From positions 1 through 64,000 of the forward strand of contig CALKNI010000147.1 of assembly GCA_938091115.1 (NCBI GenBank): a DNA stretch of 64,000 bases, in the 5' to 3' direction. The translations under genes were made by a program, and so were the position numbers. The notes below the pieces were generated by a model, which saw nothing but the letters and a program-made list of their open reading frames with translations, was not told where the DNA came from and did not search any database. Below, piece by piece: positions 1 to 9,337 of the stretch; the first letter of the stretch is position 1, and every line of letters starts with the position of its first letter. This DNA is from an uncultured Pirellulaceae bacterium. Its GTDB lineage: Bacteria; Planctomycetota; Planctomycetia; Pirellulales; Pirellulaceae.

Positions 1-1
1 T

Positions 2-475
2 GAAACGAATGAAGCACTGGAAGAGCTAATCTTTTTTGGTAGTCAAACTAGGCGTCAGATCAATGAAAATGGATTTGGGAATTTAAATGCTAGTTGGGCT
101 GGCTTTTTGAGTGAGCAGCTTACTTGTTCTCACGCCAAAATTTCGATTCGAGTTACCGACGAAAACGGGGGCGTGAGAACATGGGTCGAACCGACTCTGG
201 TTCCGTTTGATCGTCGTCATGTTTTTAAAATGAAAACGAATTCTCTGCAGTCATTAGTCACAAGTGGCACGGTTAAACGAGTTGGATTGAACCATGCTTG
301 GATTCGATTGTGACTCGAAGGTGTGCACTTTGTTGCAGGGCCGTGGTTCGCGGTTCATCGAGATGGAGAAGGTTGGCAGACACTCGGGCAGGTATGGATT
401 AGTGACGGAGCACAGGACTGCCAGGGGAAAATTGAAGTAAAAGTCGAATTAGAGCGATTGGCTGCCGAGTCTTAG
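2..475 (+). CDS. C-terminal part of an unidentified protein, open from the window start and interrupted by one in-frame TGA (311-313)
   Basis: The frame is open from base 2 to TAG at 473-475 except for TGA at 311-313: ...TVKRVGLNHAWIRL*LEGVHFVAGPWFAVHRDGEGWQTLGQVWISDGAQDCQGKIEVKVELERLAAES*. Confidence 0.5.
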
Positions 476-563
476 AACAGCTAATCGTTAAAGTTATGAT
501 TGAGTTTTGATAAAAGTGCATCAAGCGTAAACAAATGATTTATTATTTTCAGCAGGTTCAGTA

Positions 564-3119
564 ATGAATAAACGAGATATATTTACAATCTTATTTTCAG
601 TAGTCGCGGGTTTGGTGATCCTTACTCAAGTGAAAGCTGATCCCTGTGGAATGGTACCTCCAATTTTTATTGGCAATCAATCACCAATCACACGCATTGG
701 GTTACAGAAAACATATGTTTTTCATAAAGACGGGGTGGAGACGTTTGTGATTCGCCCTGGATTTTCTGGAAAGGTTGATAATTTTGGAATGTTAATTCCG
801 TTTCCTAATCCGCCTGAGTTAAGGAAAGTTGCGGATGATACGTTTGAACAAATTGCCAACGCAATTGACCCGCCGGAAGTGGTGGTTGATTTGAGGTTAA
901 GGAAGATGATGATGCGGAGGGGAGGAGCGGTGCCAGAGGCGGCGATGTCCGCCGATACACCACTGATGATAAAAAAGAGTTCAGTTCAGGTATTAAAAGA
1001 GGAAGCCGTTGGAATGTATGAAGTCGCAGTTCTCTCAGCGGGTTCAGCGGAAGCTCTTAAAAAATGGATGGATAAAAATAGTTATAAATACCCGGAAGGG
1101 ATGGACGATGTCACCGCCGATTACATTTCTGAAGGTTGGTGTTTTGTTGCGGTCAAAACAAAAGTCGGAGATCGTGGGGCGGTTAATCCGCAACCTGGAC
1201 AACGTCGAGTAAAACCTGATCTTCCCGACGGTAGTGTTTTCGACGGAAATGTTCAGGGAATGGGGTTTCGTTTCAAATCCGAAGAGTTAGTTGTACCAAT
1301 GAGATTGTCCGCATTTAACAAAGGTGAATTGCGAAATGTTGTTTATCTGTTGACCGATGGCCCGCGAAAGATCCGGGCAATTCCCGAGGAATATGTCGTT
1401 CGGCAGGTCAGCGGAAGCGATTTGTTTAACAACGTTACGCGTCCGTTGCCACTTCGTATTATTGGTGGAACGGAGAAAGATATTCCTGAGTATCGTCGAA
1501 CGCAACTTGTAAAGGAACGGAATCCAGAGCCAAAAAATGGAATGGCCAAAGAGTTGTTTGCGTCTGATCTTCTTGCAGTTGCCGATGGCACGCTTGCTCT
1601 TGGCCATGAAGAACAAGAGAAAGAGTTGTTAAACATCGGGGAGTATTTTGGGCTCCGCGGTCCTGAAATCGATCGCAAGAATGCCATGGCTTTAAAGGGT
1701 GATCGCGAGAAGACGGTTGCGTCGGGACTCGAATTATTAAAATCAATGACTCTCACGGTTGTGGACGGTGATTTCCCAAGGGAGGTTCTCGCGAAAGAGA
1801 ATTTGACGTTTGCCAATTATCAGATGCCTCGCAACCGAAATAACACTCTGAACTATGATGCCAATCGTTTTGGCCCCGGTTCCAAGAAAGAGGGTGTGCT
1901 GAAAGTTGGTTCGATTGATTGGAGCAAGGTTGATGCTCAAGTCGCCGATACACAAAACGCAGGGGTTGGTGGGGCTGCTGCTGTGGACGGCTTAGGTGCT
2001 AATTCCTACACGACGGTTGTTTTTGTTTTTGGATTTTTGGGGATATTGGTTTTGCGTCGTTCTCGAGCGACGATGGTCGTGGTTTTGTTGATGCTGGGAG
2101 CGTTTGCCATTCCGGCATTTGCTGCTGAGCCGAATGCTCTCGAATCACAAGAGGAGATGGTCGCGCAACTTGAAACATCAAAAACAGCACAGTCGGCGAT
2201 CAAGTCAATTGTTGCCAATGCGAACGAGAGTGACGCCAATCGCGAGATCATGATTAAAAAACTCTTGGTGGTCATTGACGAAGATAAGAGTATTCCTAAA
2301 CGAGGATGGGCGATTGCAGCTTTGGCAGAGATTGGGGGGCAGGATGTTGATGAATATCTTCTGAATGTTCATGCGAACGATTCACAAAACACAGTCGTTC
2401 GAACTTGGGCTGCTGCTGCGAGAGTTACGATGACGAAGACGACCAATGGACTAATTGAAAAAGCAAATTTGATCCCTCAATTTCCAAGTTTAGGGCGACC
2501 GATCGGAATGCGGATCGTCGAAGAAATGGAAGCAAATTCGGGGAATGTTAAGGCGAACCAGGTTCTGGAAGTTGCTTTTAAGGTACCTCAAATCGCAGCC
2601 GCGTTGGCACCAATTATCATAGCCTATACACCACAAGAACTGACCGAAGTGATGGTGGACGGGAATGTTCCCCAAGTTCGGCGGATGGCGGCTGGGTATT
2701 TAGGAGCCATTGCCGGCCAAGGAAAGCGTGAGGAAGTTGCAACATCGGTTGTTGAGTCGCTTGCGTTTGATGCTATGGCAAAGGATGTTCCCTGGAAAGG
2801 TGGAGCTTTGTTTCTACCGGCAATTTCTTGGCAGAAGCCCGAGGCGACAAAGCTGGTCGGGGAATTGGTGCGATGGATGCTATGGTGTGACGCCAACAAC
2901 AGGCAGGAAGAGAAGAGCCAACTTCATAATAATTTGCGTAGTTTGGCTTTGGCCAGAGTCGCAGGCTACAAGTCTCCTGGGTGGCAGAATGTTGATACGA
3001 ATGAGTGGTTGTTAGCCTGGGGAAGCGTCGTAGGGCGGAAAGGTATCGAAGAAATTTTGAAAGAGCAGGATCTCAGTATGCGTGGCAAATATGGCGAGGT
3101 ATTAAATCGGCTAAAATAG
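564..3119 (+). CDS. Secreted DUF2330-like protein with C-terminal HEAT-like repeat region
   Basis: ORF 851 aa; signal peptide, then DPCGMVPPIFIGNQSPITRIGLQKTYVFHKDGVETFVIRPGFSG typical of DUF2330; internal TM and helical repeats after about residue 540. Confidence 0.7.
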   Translation: MNKRDIFTILFSVVAGLVILTQVKADPCGMVPPIFIGNQSPITRIGLQKTYVFHKDGVETFVIRPGFSGKVDNFGMLIPFPNPPELRKVADDTFEQIANAIDPPEVVVDLRLRKMMMRRGGAVPEAAMSADTPLMIKKSSVQVLKEEAVGMYEVAVLSAGSAEALKKWMDKNSYKYPEGMDDVTADYISEGWCFVAVKTKVGDRGAVNPQPGQRRVKPDLPDGSVFDGNVQGMGFRFKSEELVVPMRLSAFNKGELRNVVYLLTDGPRKIRAIPEEYVVRQVSGSDLFNNVTRPLPLRIIGGTEKDIPEYRRTQLVKERNPEPKNGMAKELFASDLLAVADGTLALGHEEQEKELLNIGEYFGLRGPEIDRKNAMALKGDREKTVASGLELLKSMTLTVVDGDFPREVLAKENLTFANYQMPRNRNNTLNYDANRFGPGSKKEGVLKVGSIDWSKVDAQVADTQNAGVGGAAAVDGLGANSYTTVVFVFGFLGILVLRRSRATMVVVLLMLGAFAIPAFAAEPNALESQEEMVAQLETSKTAQSAIKSIVANANESDANREIMIKKLLVVIDEDKSIPKRGWAIAALAEIGGQDVDEYLLNVHANDSQNTVVRTWAAAARVTMTKTTNGLIEKANLIPQFPSLGRPIGMRIVEEMEANSGNVKANQVLEVAFKVPQIAAALAPIIIAYTPQELTEVMVDGNVPQVRRMAAGYLGAIAGQGKREEVATSVVESLAFDAMAKDVPWKGGALFLPAISWQKPEATKLVGELVRWMLWCDANNRQEEKSQLHNNLRSLALARVAGYKSPGWQNVDTNEWLLAWGSVVGRKGIEEILKEQDLSMRGKYGEVLNRLK

Positions 3120-3346
3120 AATCCTGCTGAAGAGAGCCTTGTTAGTGTATCTGTCGGGGTGTCTTTTCAGCCTTTTGAGACTCATTTTAAATGTGGTTTG
3201 TCGCGTGGCTTGAAATATATTTTTTGGCTTTTTGCCCGTGAAACAAGTTGTTATCGCGGGTGGTGTTAAATTCTGTAAACCGAACACCTTTTTTGCCGGT
3301 ATACTGTAAGTAGTAGTTGTTACTCTCTACGGGGAACCGGATTTAA

Positions 3347-4726
3347 ATGGACTCACCTTCTGAATTTGAGCCTTCTGAATTTGAGCCTTCTAGTTCAGAG
3401 GGCTCGCCTGCGGATCATCAGCACAGTCGTTTGCCTGATCCGGAGCGGCCGAGAGTCGTCTTCACAAAGGGATCAGGCGGAATCGACCAGTCGCGTCCAT
3501 CCGAGCCAATTCCTCATCTATCATCGGGGCAACCAGCTCGAAGTGAACCCTTTCCTGTCAGCGAAAGCGCTCAGGCCAGTGCCGGGGTGGAGCACCAGCA
3601 AAGACGGGAGCGATCTGCCGTTGGCAATGCCTCAAGTTCCAGTAATTCTGGAATCGGTTTTTTTGTTTTTAGTATCGTGTTTGTGCTGGGAATGTTTTTT
3701 CTCGGGCCAGAAATGGTAGAGAGATATCAGTATTCTTTCACTCGCGGTAGAATGCTGGCTGAATACGAGTTTGCTGTTGAGAATCTTGGTAAGCAACCGC
3801 TGACAGATGTGTCTAATGCCTATCAAATGGTTGCACTTAGCGTACGCCCAAGTGTGGTTAGCATTAATGCAATCAAGGATGGAAGCGGAAGGGTTGAAGA
3901 AAACGGCATGGGTTCTGGGGTGATCATGTCGACGGACGGATTTATTCTCACGAATCAACATGTCGTTCGCGGAGCCAATTCTATTTTGATTCAATTGCAC
4001 GATCGTCGTCAATTTGTAGGGACGTTAGTTGGAGAGGACGTGTCAAGTGATTTGGCATTGTTAAAGATCGAAGCTCCAGATTTGATACCTGCAACCTGGG
4101 GCGACAGCGAGCAGGTCAATGTTGGTTCGATTGTTTGGGCGATTGGAAGTCCGTATGGTTTTCAGCACACCGTTACCTCGGGAATTATTAGTGGAAAGAA
4201 TCGGCCCGGGGACATTAACCATCCAACTCAAAGCTTGCTGCAAACGGATGCGGCGGTAAATCCTGGGAACAGTGGCGGTCCTTTAGTTGATGCTCGAGGT
4301 CGTGTAATTGGAATTAATACCTCGATTTTCGGAGACTCTTTTCAGGGAATTAGCTTCGCGGTTCCAAGTGAAACGGCCAAGTTTATTTACCGGGAACTAA
4401 GCAGCAAAGGCACCGTGACGCGCGGGTACCTAGGCGTGAAACCCGTTGAGGTAAAACATCGAGATGCGATGAGGTTACAGTTACCAGATCTCGACGGGGC
4501 GATGCTATCGCAAGTGGTTGAGGGGTCTCCCGCTTTTGCTGCGGGGATCCGATCTTTTGATATCATTCGCCAGTGGAATGAGGTTGAGGTAAAAAATTTC
4601 AAACACCTTTATCGCTTAGCTGAAATGACGCGTCCTGAAACACTCGTTCAAGTCAAATTGATTCGGGACGGGAAAGAGCAGTTAACTCAAATTGTTGTCG
4701 GAAGGCGACCCGAAAGTATGCGTTAG
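3347..4726 (+). CDS. HtrA/DegP-like S1C serine protease with PDZ domain, membrane anchored
   Basis: Catalytic motifs TNQHVV, SSDLALLKI, NPGNSGGPL and a C-terminal PDZ; N-terminal TM GIGFFVFSIVFVLGMFFLG. Confidence 0.92.
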   Translation: MDSPSEFEPSEFEPSSSEGSPADHQHSRLPDPERPRVVFTKGSGGIDQSRPSEPIPHLSSGQPARSEPFPVSESAQASAGVEHQQRRERSAVGNASSSSNSGIGFFVFSIVFVLGMFFLGPEMVERYQYSFTRGRMLAEYEFAVENLGKQPLTDVSNAYQMVALSVRPSVVSINAIKDGSGRVEENGMGSGVIMSTDGFILTNQHVVRGANSILIQLHDRRQFVGTLVGEDVSSDLALLKIEAPDLIPATWGDSEQVNVGSIVWAIGSPYGFQHTVTSGIISGKNRPGDINHPTQSLLQTDAAVNPGNSGGPLVDARGRVIGINTSIFGDSFQGISFAVPSETAKFIYRELSSKGTVTRGYLGVKPVEVKHRDAMRLQLPDLDGAMLSQVVEGSPAFAAGIRSFDIIRQWNEVEVKNFKHLYRLAEMTRPETLVQVKLIRDGKEQLTQIVVGRRPESMR

Positions 4727-5045
4727 GCTGTTACCCGTTAATATAAATTCGGTTTGTTCGTATGTATTTTCCTGGATCATCTCAAACGAACGTTGCCTTA
4801 GCGGTGCTTTCGACGAGGTCACTCTAGCTGTTCGGGTTTGTGGTGGTGACATCTTTTTGCAGACCCAATTCGTCGCCCTCGTTGCGCTAAGGAAATGGAT
4901 TGATTCGATAATTCCTATAGGTCGAGAGTAGGGCCGGTTCGATAAATATACGTACAGGACGGCAGGGAAACGAATTTCTTTGGCAACCAGCGTCCCCGTT
5001 CAAATTGACTTTAAAGTGAAGTAACGTCTTCCATGCCCAGGCTGA

Positions 5046-5435
5046 ATTCTTCTTTCGAAAATCAAAAACCGACAGGGAATTTTCCGCCAATGTGAAAAAC
5101 TGGCCAATGCGCATTGGGGGTGGTATAAACGTTTGAAAGCTTTTGGTAATAACCTCGTCACGGTCCAACCACTGGTTGATTGTGGGATGTTAGACGATCC
5201 TGACGAAGGTGCCATGAATCATCTTTGCCAAGTCTTTGATTATCAAAATGGCGGGTATTTGGACGCAGGGACTAGGGAGTTGGCATTCCATTGAGGTTTG
5301 TATGTGCCTTACGGTTCGGTTAACCCCAAGGCTCTAGGGGTGAACCCTTACATGGCCATTGGTGCGATTTCTAAGCGCATTGCCAATCATATTGTTAACA
5401 ATCTCGGGCATTTCCATTTGTTTTCAGCGTCTTGA
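5046..5435 (+). pseudogene. Possible gene remnant of unknown family with an in-frame TGA (5292-5294)
   Basis: One frame reads LLSKIKNRQGIFRQCEKLANAHWGWYKRLKAFGNNLVTVQPLVDCGMLDDPDEGAMNHLCQVFDYQNGGYLDAGTRELAFH*GLYVPYGSVNPKALGVNPYMAIGAISKRIANHIVNN; no start or ribosome-binding site; upstream stop at 5043. Confidence 0.3.
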
Positions 5436-5538
5436 GAGTCGGTGGGAAAAACTGCGGGGATACAAAGGGATGCGTCTGTTTTAGGTCTCCCGGGGTGGCT
5501 AAATAAGACTCGCTGGCCAAGGAAATCTGTTTTACGGT

Positions 5539-5567
5539 TTGACGAAACCTCACGGTGTGAGTAAAAA
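5539..5567 (+). promoter_or_regulatory. Putative sigma-70-type promoter for the SRP RNA
   Basis: TTGACG (5539-5544), 17-nt spacer, TAAAAA (5562-5567), about 10 nt before the predicted 5' end of the RNA. Confidence 0.5.
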
Positions 5568-5576
5568 ATAGGTAAA

Positions 5577-5691
5577 TCTGTTGGTGAGTGAGCTCCGCGA
5601 GGGGGAGCCGTGAATTGGGTCAGGCCTGAAATATGGAGCAGCCCTAAGCGGGGTACTCTTGTGCGGAGCTCTCTCATCCGCAGATTTTTTT
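5577..5691 (+). ncRNA. ffs: Signal recognition particle RNA (bacterial small SRP RNA) plus its poly-T terminator
   Basis: Domain IV core GGGTCAGGCCTGAAATATGGAGCAGCCCTAAGC; long terminal helix TCTGTTGGTGAGTGAGCTCCGC / GCGGAGCTCTCTCATCCGCAGA; TTTTTTT directly after; located just before dnaX-ybaB-recR. Confidence 0.9.
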
Positions 5692-5855
5692 GTAGATAGT
5701 GTTACGAATTTGAAATTTGGGCAATTTTTCTGCGATACAAGCATGTTTTTTTCGGCAGTACCGGAAAGAGGGGCTTTTCAGCTGAGGCGGGACCTACTCG
5801 TTGACTTGGTGTATCGGTTAGAATCGGTAGTCGCCAATGATGCGCGTTCAATTCT

Positions 5856-7790
5856 ATGGCCAATGGTTTTGTGATGAATTCACCTTCGCCCACCGATGAC
5901 GGACAATACAAAGTTGTCGCACTCAAATACCGCCCCCAATTGTTTGGGGAGTTGGTGGGGCAGAGCCACATTGCGACTGCATTATCTAATGCAATTGATA
6001 AAAATCGTGTCGGTCACGCGTATCTGTTTACCGGGGCACGAGGAGTTGGGAAGACTTCGTCAGCGCGTATTTTCGCCAAGTGTCTGAATTGCGTAGAGGG
6101 CCCAACAAAAACGCCTTGCGGGAAATGTGGTATTTGCGAAGCCGTTTCAGCCGGTGACGACGTCGATGTTTTAGAAATTGACGGCGCCAGTAATCGAGGA
6201 ATCGATGAGATTCGTTTGTTGCGATCCAATGCGTCAGTCCGTCCAAGTCGTTGTAAGTACAAGATATATATCATCGACGAAGTGCACATGTTAACGATGC
6301 AGGCTTTTAATGCACTGTTAAAGACGCTGGAAGAACCGCCGCCGCATGTCAAATTTATTTTTTGCACAACCGATCCGCAGAAAATACCGATTACAGTTTT
6401 GTCGCGTTGTCAGCGATTTGACTTTTCGCCTGTTCAGACAAATGAGATTTCCCAACGCCTTGCAGAGATTGCAGCGAATGAAGGTGTGACTGCTGACGAA
6501 CAGGCGTTAGCTTTGTTGGCTCGACGCGCAAACGGGTCAATGCGAGACAGTCAGTCTTTACTTGAGCAACTTTTTTCGTTTTGTGGAAACTCGATTTCCG
6601 TTCAGGAAGTCCATGAGTTACTTGGGACTGCGGACATGGGCAGAATTGCCGATATCTCAACTGCAATGGTAAACGCTGACCCCATGACGGCCCTGAATTT
6701 AATTCATCACGGAATCAAAGATGGGGTTGATTCAGGGCAAATGGCAGATCAATTGCTCGGGTATTTTAGAGACATGATGATCGCTAGTGTCGATTGCAGT
6801 CCCGACACTTTTTTGAATTGCAGCGAAGGCGACCTCGAACACTTAAAAGTACTTTCCAATGCCATTGGTTTGGAAACAATTCTCACGATCGTGCAGCTGT
6901 TGGATTCGGCAGTGGTTCGAATGCAATCAAGTTTACACGGCAGAACATTGTTGGAAGCAGCTGTTGTTCGAGTTTGTAATCTTGAGAAATTGGAAACGAT
7001 TTCTGAATTGGTTGCCCAGTTGTCAGATCCCAAAGCCCCGAAGGCATTGGGAAACGCTGCGCCGCGTCAGCGTGTTGAGATGAGGCAAGTCCATAGTTCT
7101 GCAGCCGATCAGGAAGCTTTAAAAAAAAAGGAAATAGCACCTAGTCAAACACCGCCGCGATCTGCAACAGGCGTGGCGATAGCGACTGATACGCAAGTAC
7201 CTTCTATCACAGGGCGAGACGAGGCTTCCGGGGAAGCTCAACGTAGTTCGGAAGTTGTTTCCGCCGGCGGTTCGCTCGAATCAATGATTGCGGCTACTCC
7301 AGAATTGCCTGCCAGAAGTCAGACAGCCATAACTGGAGAACCGGCGGAAGCCGATAGTGGAGCTAGTTCTCGATCAGATACTCGTTCGACGAGTGCAGAT
7401 GCCAGTTCGATCGAAGCACACTGGAAAACGGTACTCGAAACGATGGGCGATATGACCGCTGAAATGGCTTCCAATTATGAATCGGTTGAACTTCGGGGAT
7501 CGGATCAATTATTCGTTACTTTGCGAGATAAGGTGAGTCGAGATCTTTGTATTAAGCCCGAACGCCGCGCTCGTTTTGAGGAGGCGTTTGAGAAGGTAGC
7601 TCAGCACAAGGTTCGTGTTGAGTTTTTGGTCTCCCCAAAGGCAATAGGGAGCGCGGCACCGAAGCCTAAACTTACCCGTGCACAACAGATGAGGAAATTG
7701 CAGGATGTGGCATTGGTCAAGCAGGCGATGGAGTTGTTTGACGGTGAGATTACTGGTTTTCGTGAGCCAGTACCTTCGAAACAGCGTTGA
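5856..7790 (+). CDS. dnaX: DNA polymerase III subunit tau/gamma
   Basis: ALKYRPQLFGELVGQSHI, GARGVGKTSSARIFAKCLNC, Zn-binding CGKCGICEA, IDEVHMLTMQAFNALLKTLEEPP; 644 aa. Confidence 0.96.
   Translation: MANGFVMNSPSPTDDGQYKVVALKYRPQLFGELVGQSHIATALSNAIDKNRVGHAYLFTGARGVGKTSSARIFAKCLNCVEGPTKTPCGKCGICEAVSAGDDVDVLEIDGASNRGIDEIRLLRSNASVRPSRCKYKIYIIDEVHMLTMQAFNALLKTLEEPPPHVKFIFCTTDPQKIPITVLSRCQRFDFSPVQTNEISQRLAEIAANEGVTADEQALALLARRANGSMRDSQSLLEQLFSFCGNSISVQEVHELLGTADMGRIADISTAMVNADPMTALNLIHHGIKDGVDSGQMADQLLGYFRDMMIASVDCSPDTFLNCSEGDLEHLKVLSNAIGLETILTIVQLLDSAVVRMQSSLHGRTLLEAAVVRVCNLEKLETISELVAQLSDPKAPKALGNAAPRQRVEMRQVHSSAADQEALKKKEIAPSQTPPRSATGVAIATDTQVPSITGRDEASGEAQRSSEVVSAGGSLESMIAATPELPARSQTAITGEPAEADSGASSRSDTRSTSADASSIEAHWKTVLETMGDMTAEMASNYESVELRGSDQLFVTLRDKVSRDLCIKPERRARFEEAFEKVAQHKVRVEFLVSPKAIGSAAPKPKLTRAQQMRKLQDVALVKQAMELFDGEITGFREPVPSKQR
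7118..7130 (+). promoter_or_regulatory. dnaX: Slippery sequence TTTAAAAAAAAAG in dnaX (A9, contains in-phase A_AAA_AAG)
   Basis: A9 at 7121-7129; 0-frame codons TTA AAA AAA AAG; -1 frame stops at TAG 7142, +1 frame stops at TAG 7135. Confidence 0.7.
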
Positions 7791-7855
7791 GTTGACTCGA
7801 GTAAAGCGGTTTAGCTATGGAATCGCAGTTGTTTATATTTTGTTTGGAGATTGAG

Positions 7856-8251
7856 ATGTTAAAAGGACTCGGAAACATCGCTGCCTTGATGAAGCAGGCG
7901 CGTACGATGGGCCCCCGAATGCAGGAGCAAATGGAGGAACTCAAATCGAAAACGGTTCACGGTGCTTCGGGTGGCGGCATGATCAGGGTTCAGGCAAATG
8001 GTATTGGGCAGATATTGAGCGTTTTAATTGATCCTGCTCTTTCCGAGCAAAGCGATGTAGAGATGATTCAAGACCTTCTACCGGCGGCAATTAATGACGC
8101 GTTGGAGAAGCATCAGCAATTGAGAATGGAAGTAATGCAGTCGGTAACCGAAGATCTGCCTCTCCCCGGAAACATGGAAGACATGTTGAAGCAATTTATG
8201 GGTGGAGACGAGGGAGACGACTCCTCAGGATTGACTTCACCAATAGTTTGA
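7856..8251 (+). CDS. YbaB/EbfC family nucleoid-associated protein
   Basis: MLKGLGNIAALMKQARTMGPRMQEQMEELKSKTVHGASGGGMIRVQANGIGQILSV; lies between dnaX and recR; ORF track start is 7817, ATG at 7856 preferred (GGAGA upstream). Confidence 0.92.
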   Translation: MLKGLGNIAALMKQARTMGPRMQEQMEELKSKTVHGASGGGMIRVQANGIGQILSVLIDPALSEQSDVEMIQDLLPAAINDALEKHQQLRMEVMQSVTEDLPLPGNMEDMLKQFMGGDEGDDSSGLTSPIV

Positions 8252-8371
8252 TTGCTTAAGTATCGAGTATCGCACATTTTAGCTGCAGAGATTTTTACAT
8301 TTGCCGGGATGGATGTTGGCAATCGGCAGGCGTTTCAAAGGTAAATCAGGGAAGGTAGAGAACACGAGATC

Positions 8372-8971
8372 ATGGCCGAACTATCTGATTCAGTCTCAAA
8401 CATGATTGATCAACTCGCGCGGTTGCCGGGGATTGGCCGTAAGTCGGCCGAACGCCTGGCGTATCACATTTTGCGGGTTCCGGAATCGGAAGCCTTTGCT
8501 TTAGCCGATTCGATTCGTACGGTTCGCGAGAATGTCCGTTACTGTGGGATTTGCTTTAATCTGGCTGAGAGTGAGATGTGTAATATTTGCCGTGATCCGG
8601 CCCGCGATCAAAAATTAATTTGCGTCGTCCAGCAACCACGAGACTTGATGGCTCTGGAGCAGTCGGGGACTTATCGGGGACTGTATCATGTACTGCTTGG
8701 CCGTATTGCACCGCTAGAAAATATTGGCCCCGACCAACTAACGATCGATCAGTTAATGGGGCGGGTCTCCCAGGGTACTTTTGACGAAGTGATCATGGCG
8801 ACCAATCCGACGGTCGAAGGAGATGGCACAGCGCTTCATATTTCGAATTTACTTTCTGAATTCGACATTAGGCTGACAAGGCTTGCCCGCGGAATAACGA
8901 CCGGCAGTATTTTAGAATACACGAATAAAGAAATTTTGGCAGACGCCTTATCTGGGCGTCAGCCGTTATAG
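8372..8971 (+). CDS. recR: Recombination mediator RecR
   Basis: LARLPGIGRKSAERLAYHIL HhH, Zn finger CGICFNLAESEMCNIC, Toprim region VIMATNPTVEGDGTA. Confidence 0.96.
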   Translation: MAELSDSVSNMIDQLARLPGIGRKSAERLAYHILRVPESEAFALADSIRTVRENVRYCGICFNLAESEMCNICRDPARDQKLICVVQQPRDLMALEQSGTYRGLYHVLLGRIAPLENIGPDQLTIDQLMGRVSQGTFDEVIMATNPTVEGDGTALHISNLLSEFDIRLTRLARGITTGSILEYTNKEILADALSGRQPL

Positions 8972-9337
8972 GGTGGCATTCTCTCAAGTGCAGCGCATTT
9001 TATAGATTTAGTTTTACCCGCTATTGCATAACAGGCTCGTTTAGGAGTGCGGACGAGCTTTTATCGAGCGGAGGGCGTCTTTCTTATAAAATGAATGGTT
9101 TTGCCGGTGGGGGATGCGCGAAAACGTTTTTTTTCGTGGGATCCTGCTTTCCGGGGTTTTTTGACGGTAAACTGGAGGGTCTGAGTCGGGGGGCTAAAAG
9201 CGTCCGCCTTTCGACCACTTTGATGGGGCATAATGGCGTTTCATCTGCACCGCTTTGAATACGTCTTAACGCGCGTCGGTAGATTCGGTAAAAGTAGGTC
9301 GAATGTTGACATCCGTTTGGTTCTTCAGAAAAGTTGT

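Noticed and set aside
1287-2899. Several minus-strand ORFs (for example 1343..1816, 2624..2899) inside the DUF2330/HEAT gene
   Set aside because: Antisense to a convincing 851-aa protein; no ribosome-binding sites or recognisable motifs.
3355-3395. Tandem 15-bp repeat TTCTGAATTTGAGCC at the HtrA N-terminus
   Set aside because: Only two copies, encoding SEFEP repeats in a disordered N-terminal tail; unremarkable.
7117-7131. A9 run in dnaX as a simple homopolymer sequencing error
   Set aside because: The full-length frame is intact as sequenced and the C-terminal tau-like region is encoded downstream in the 0-frame, so the tract length is consistent with a functional gene.
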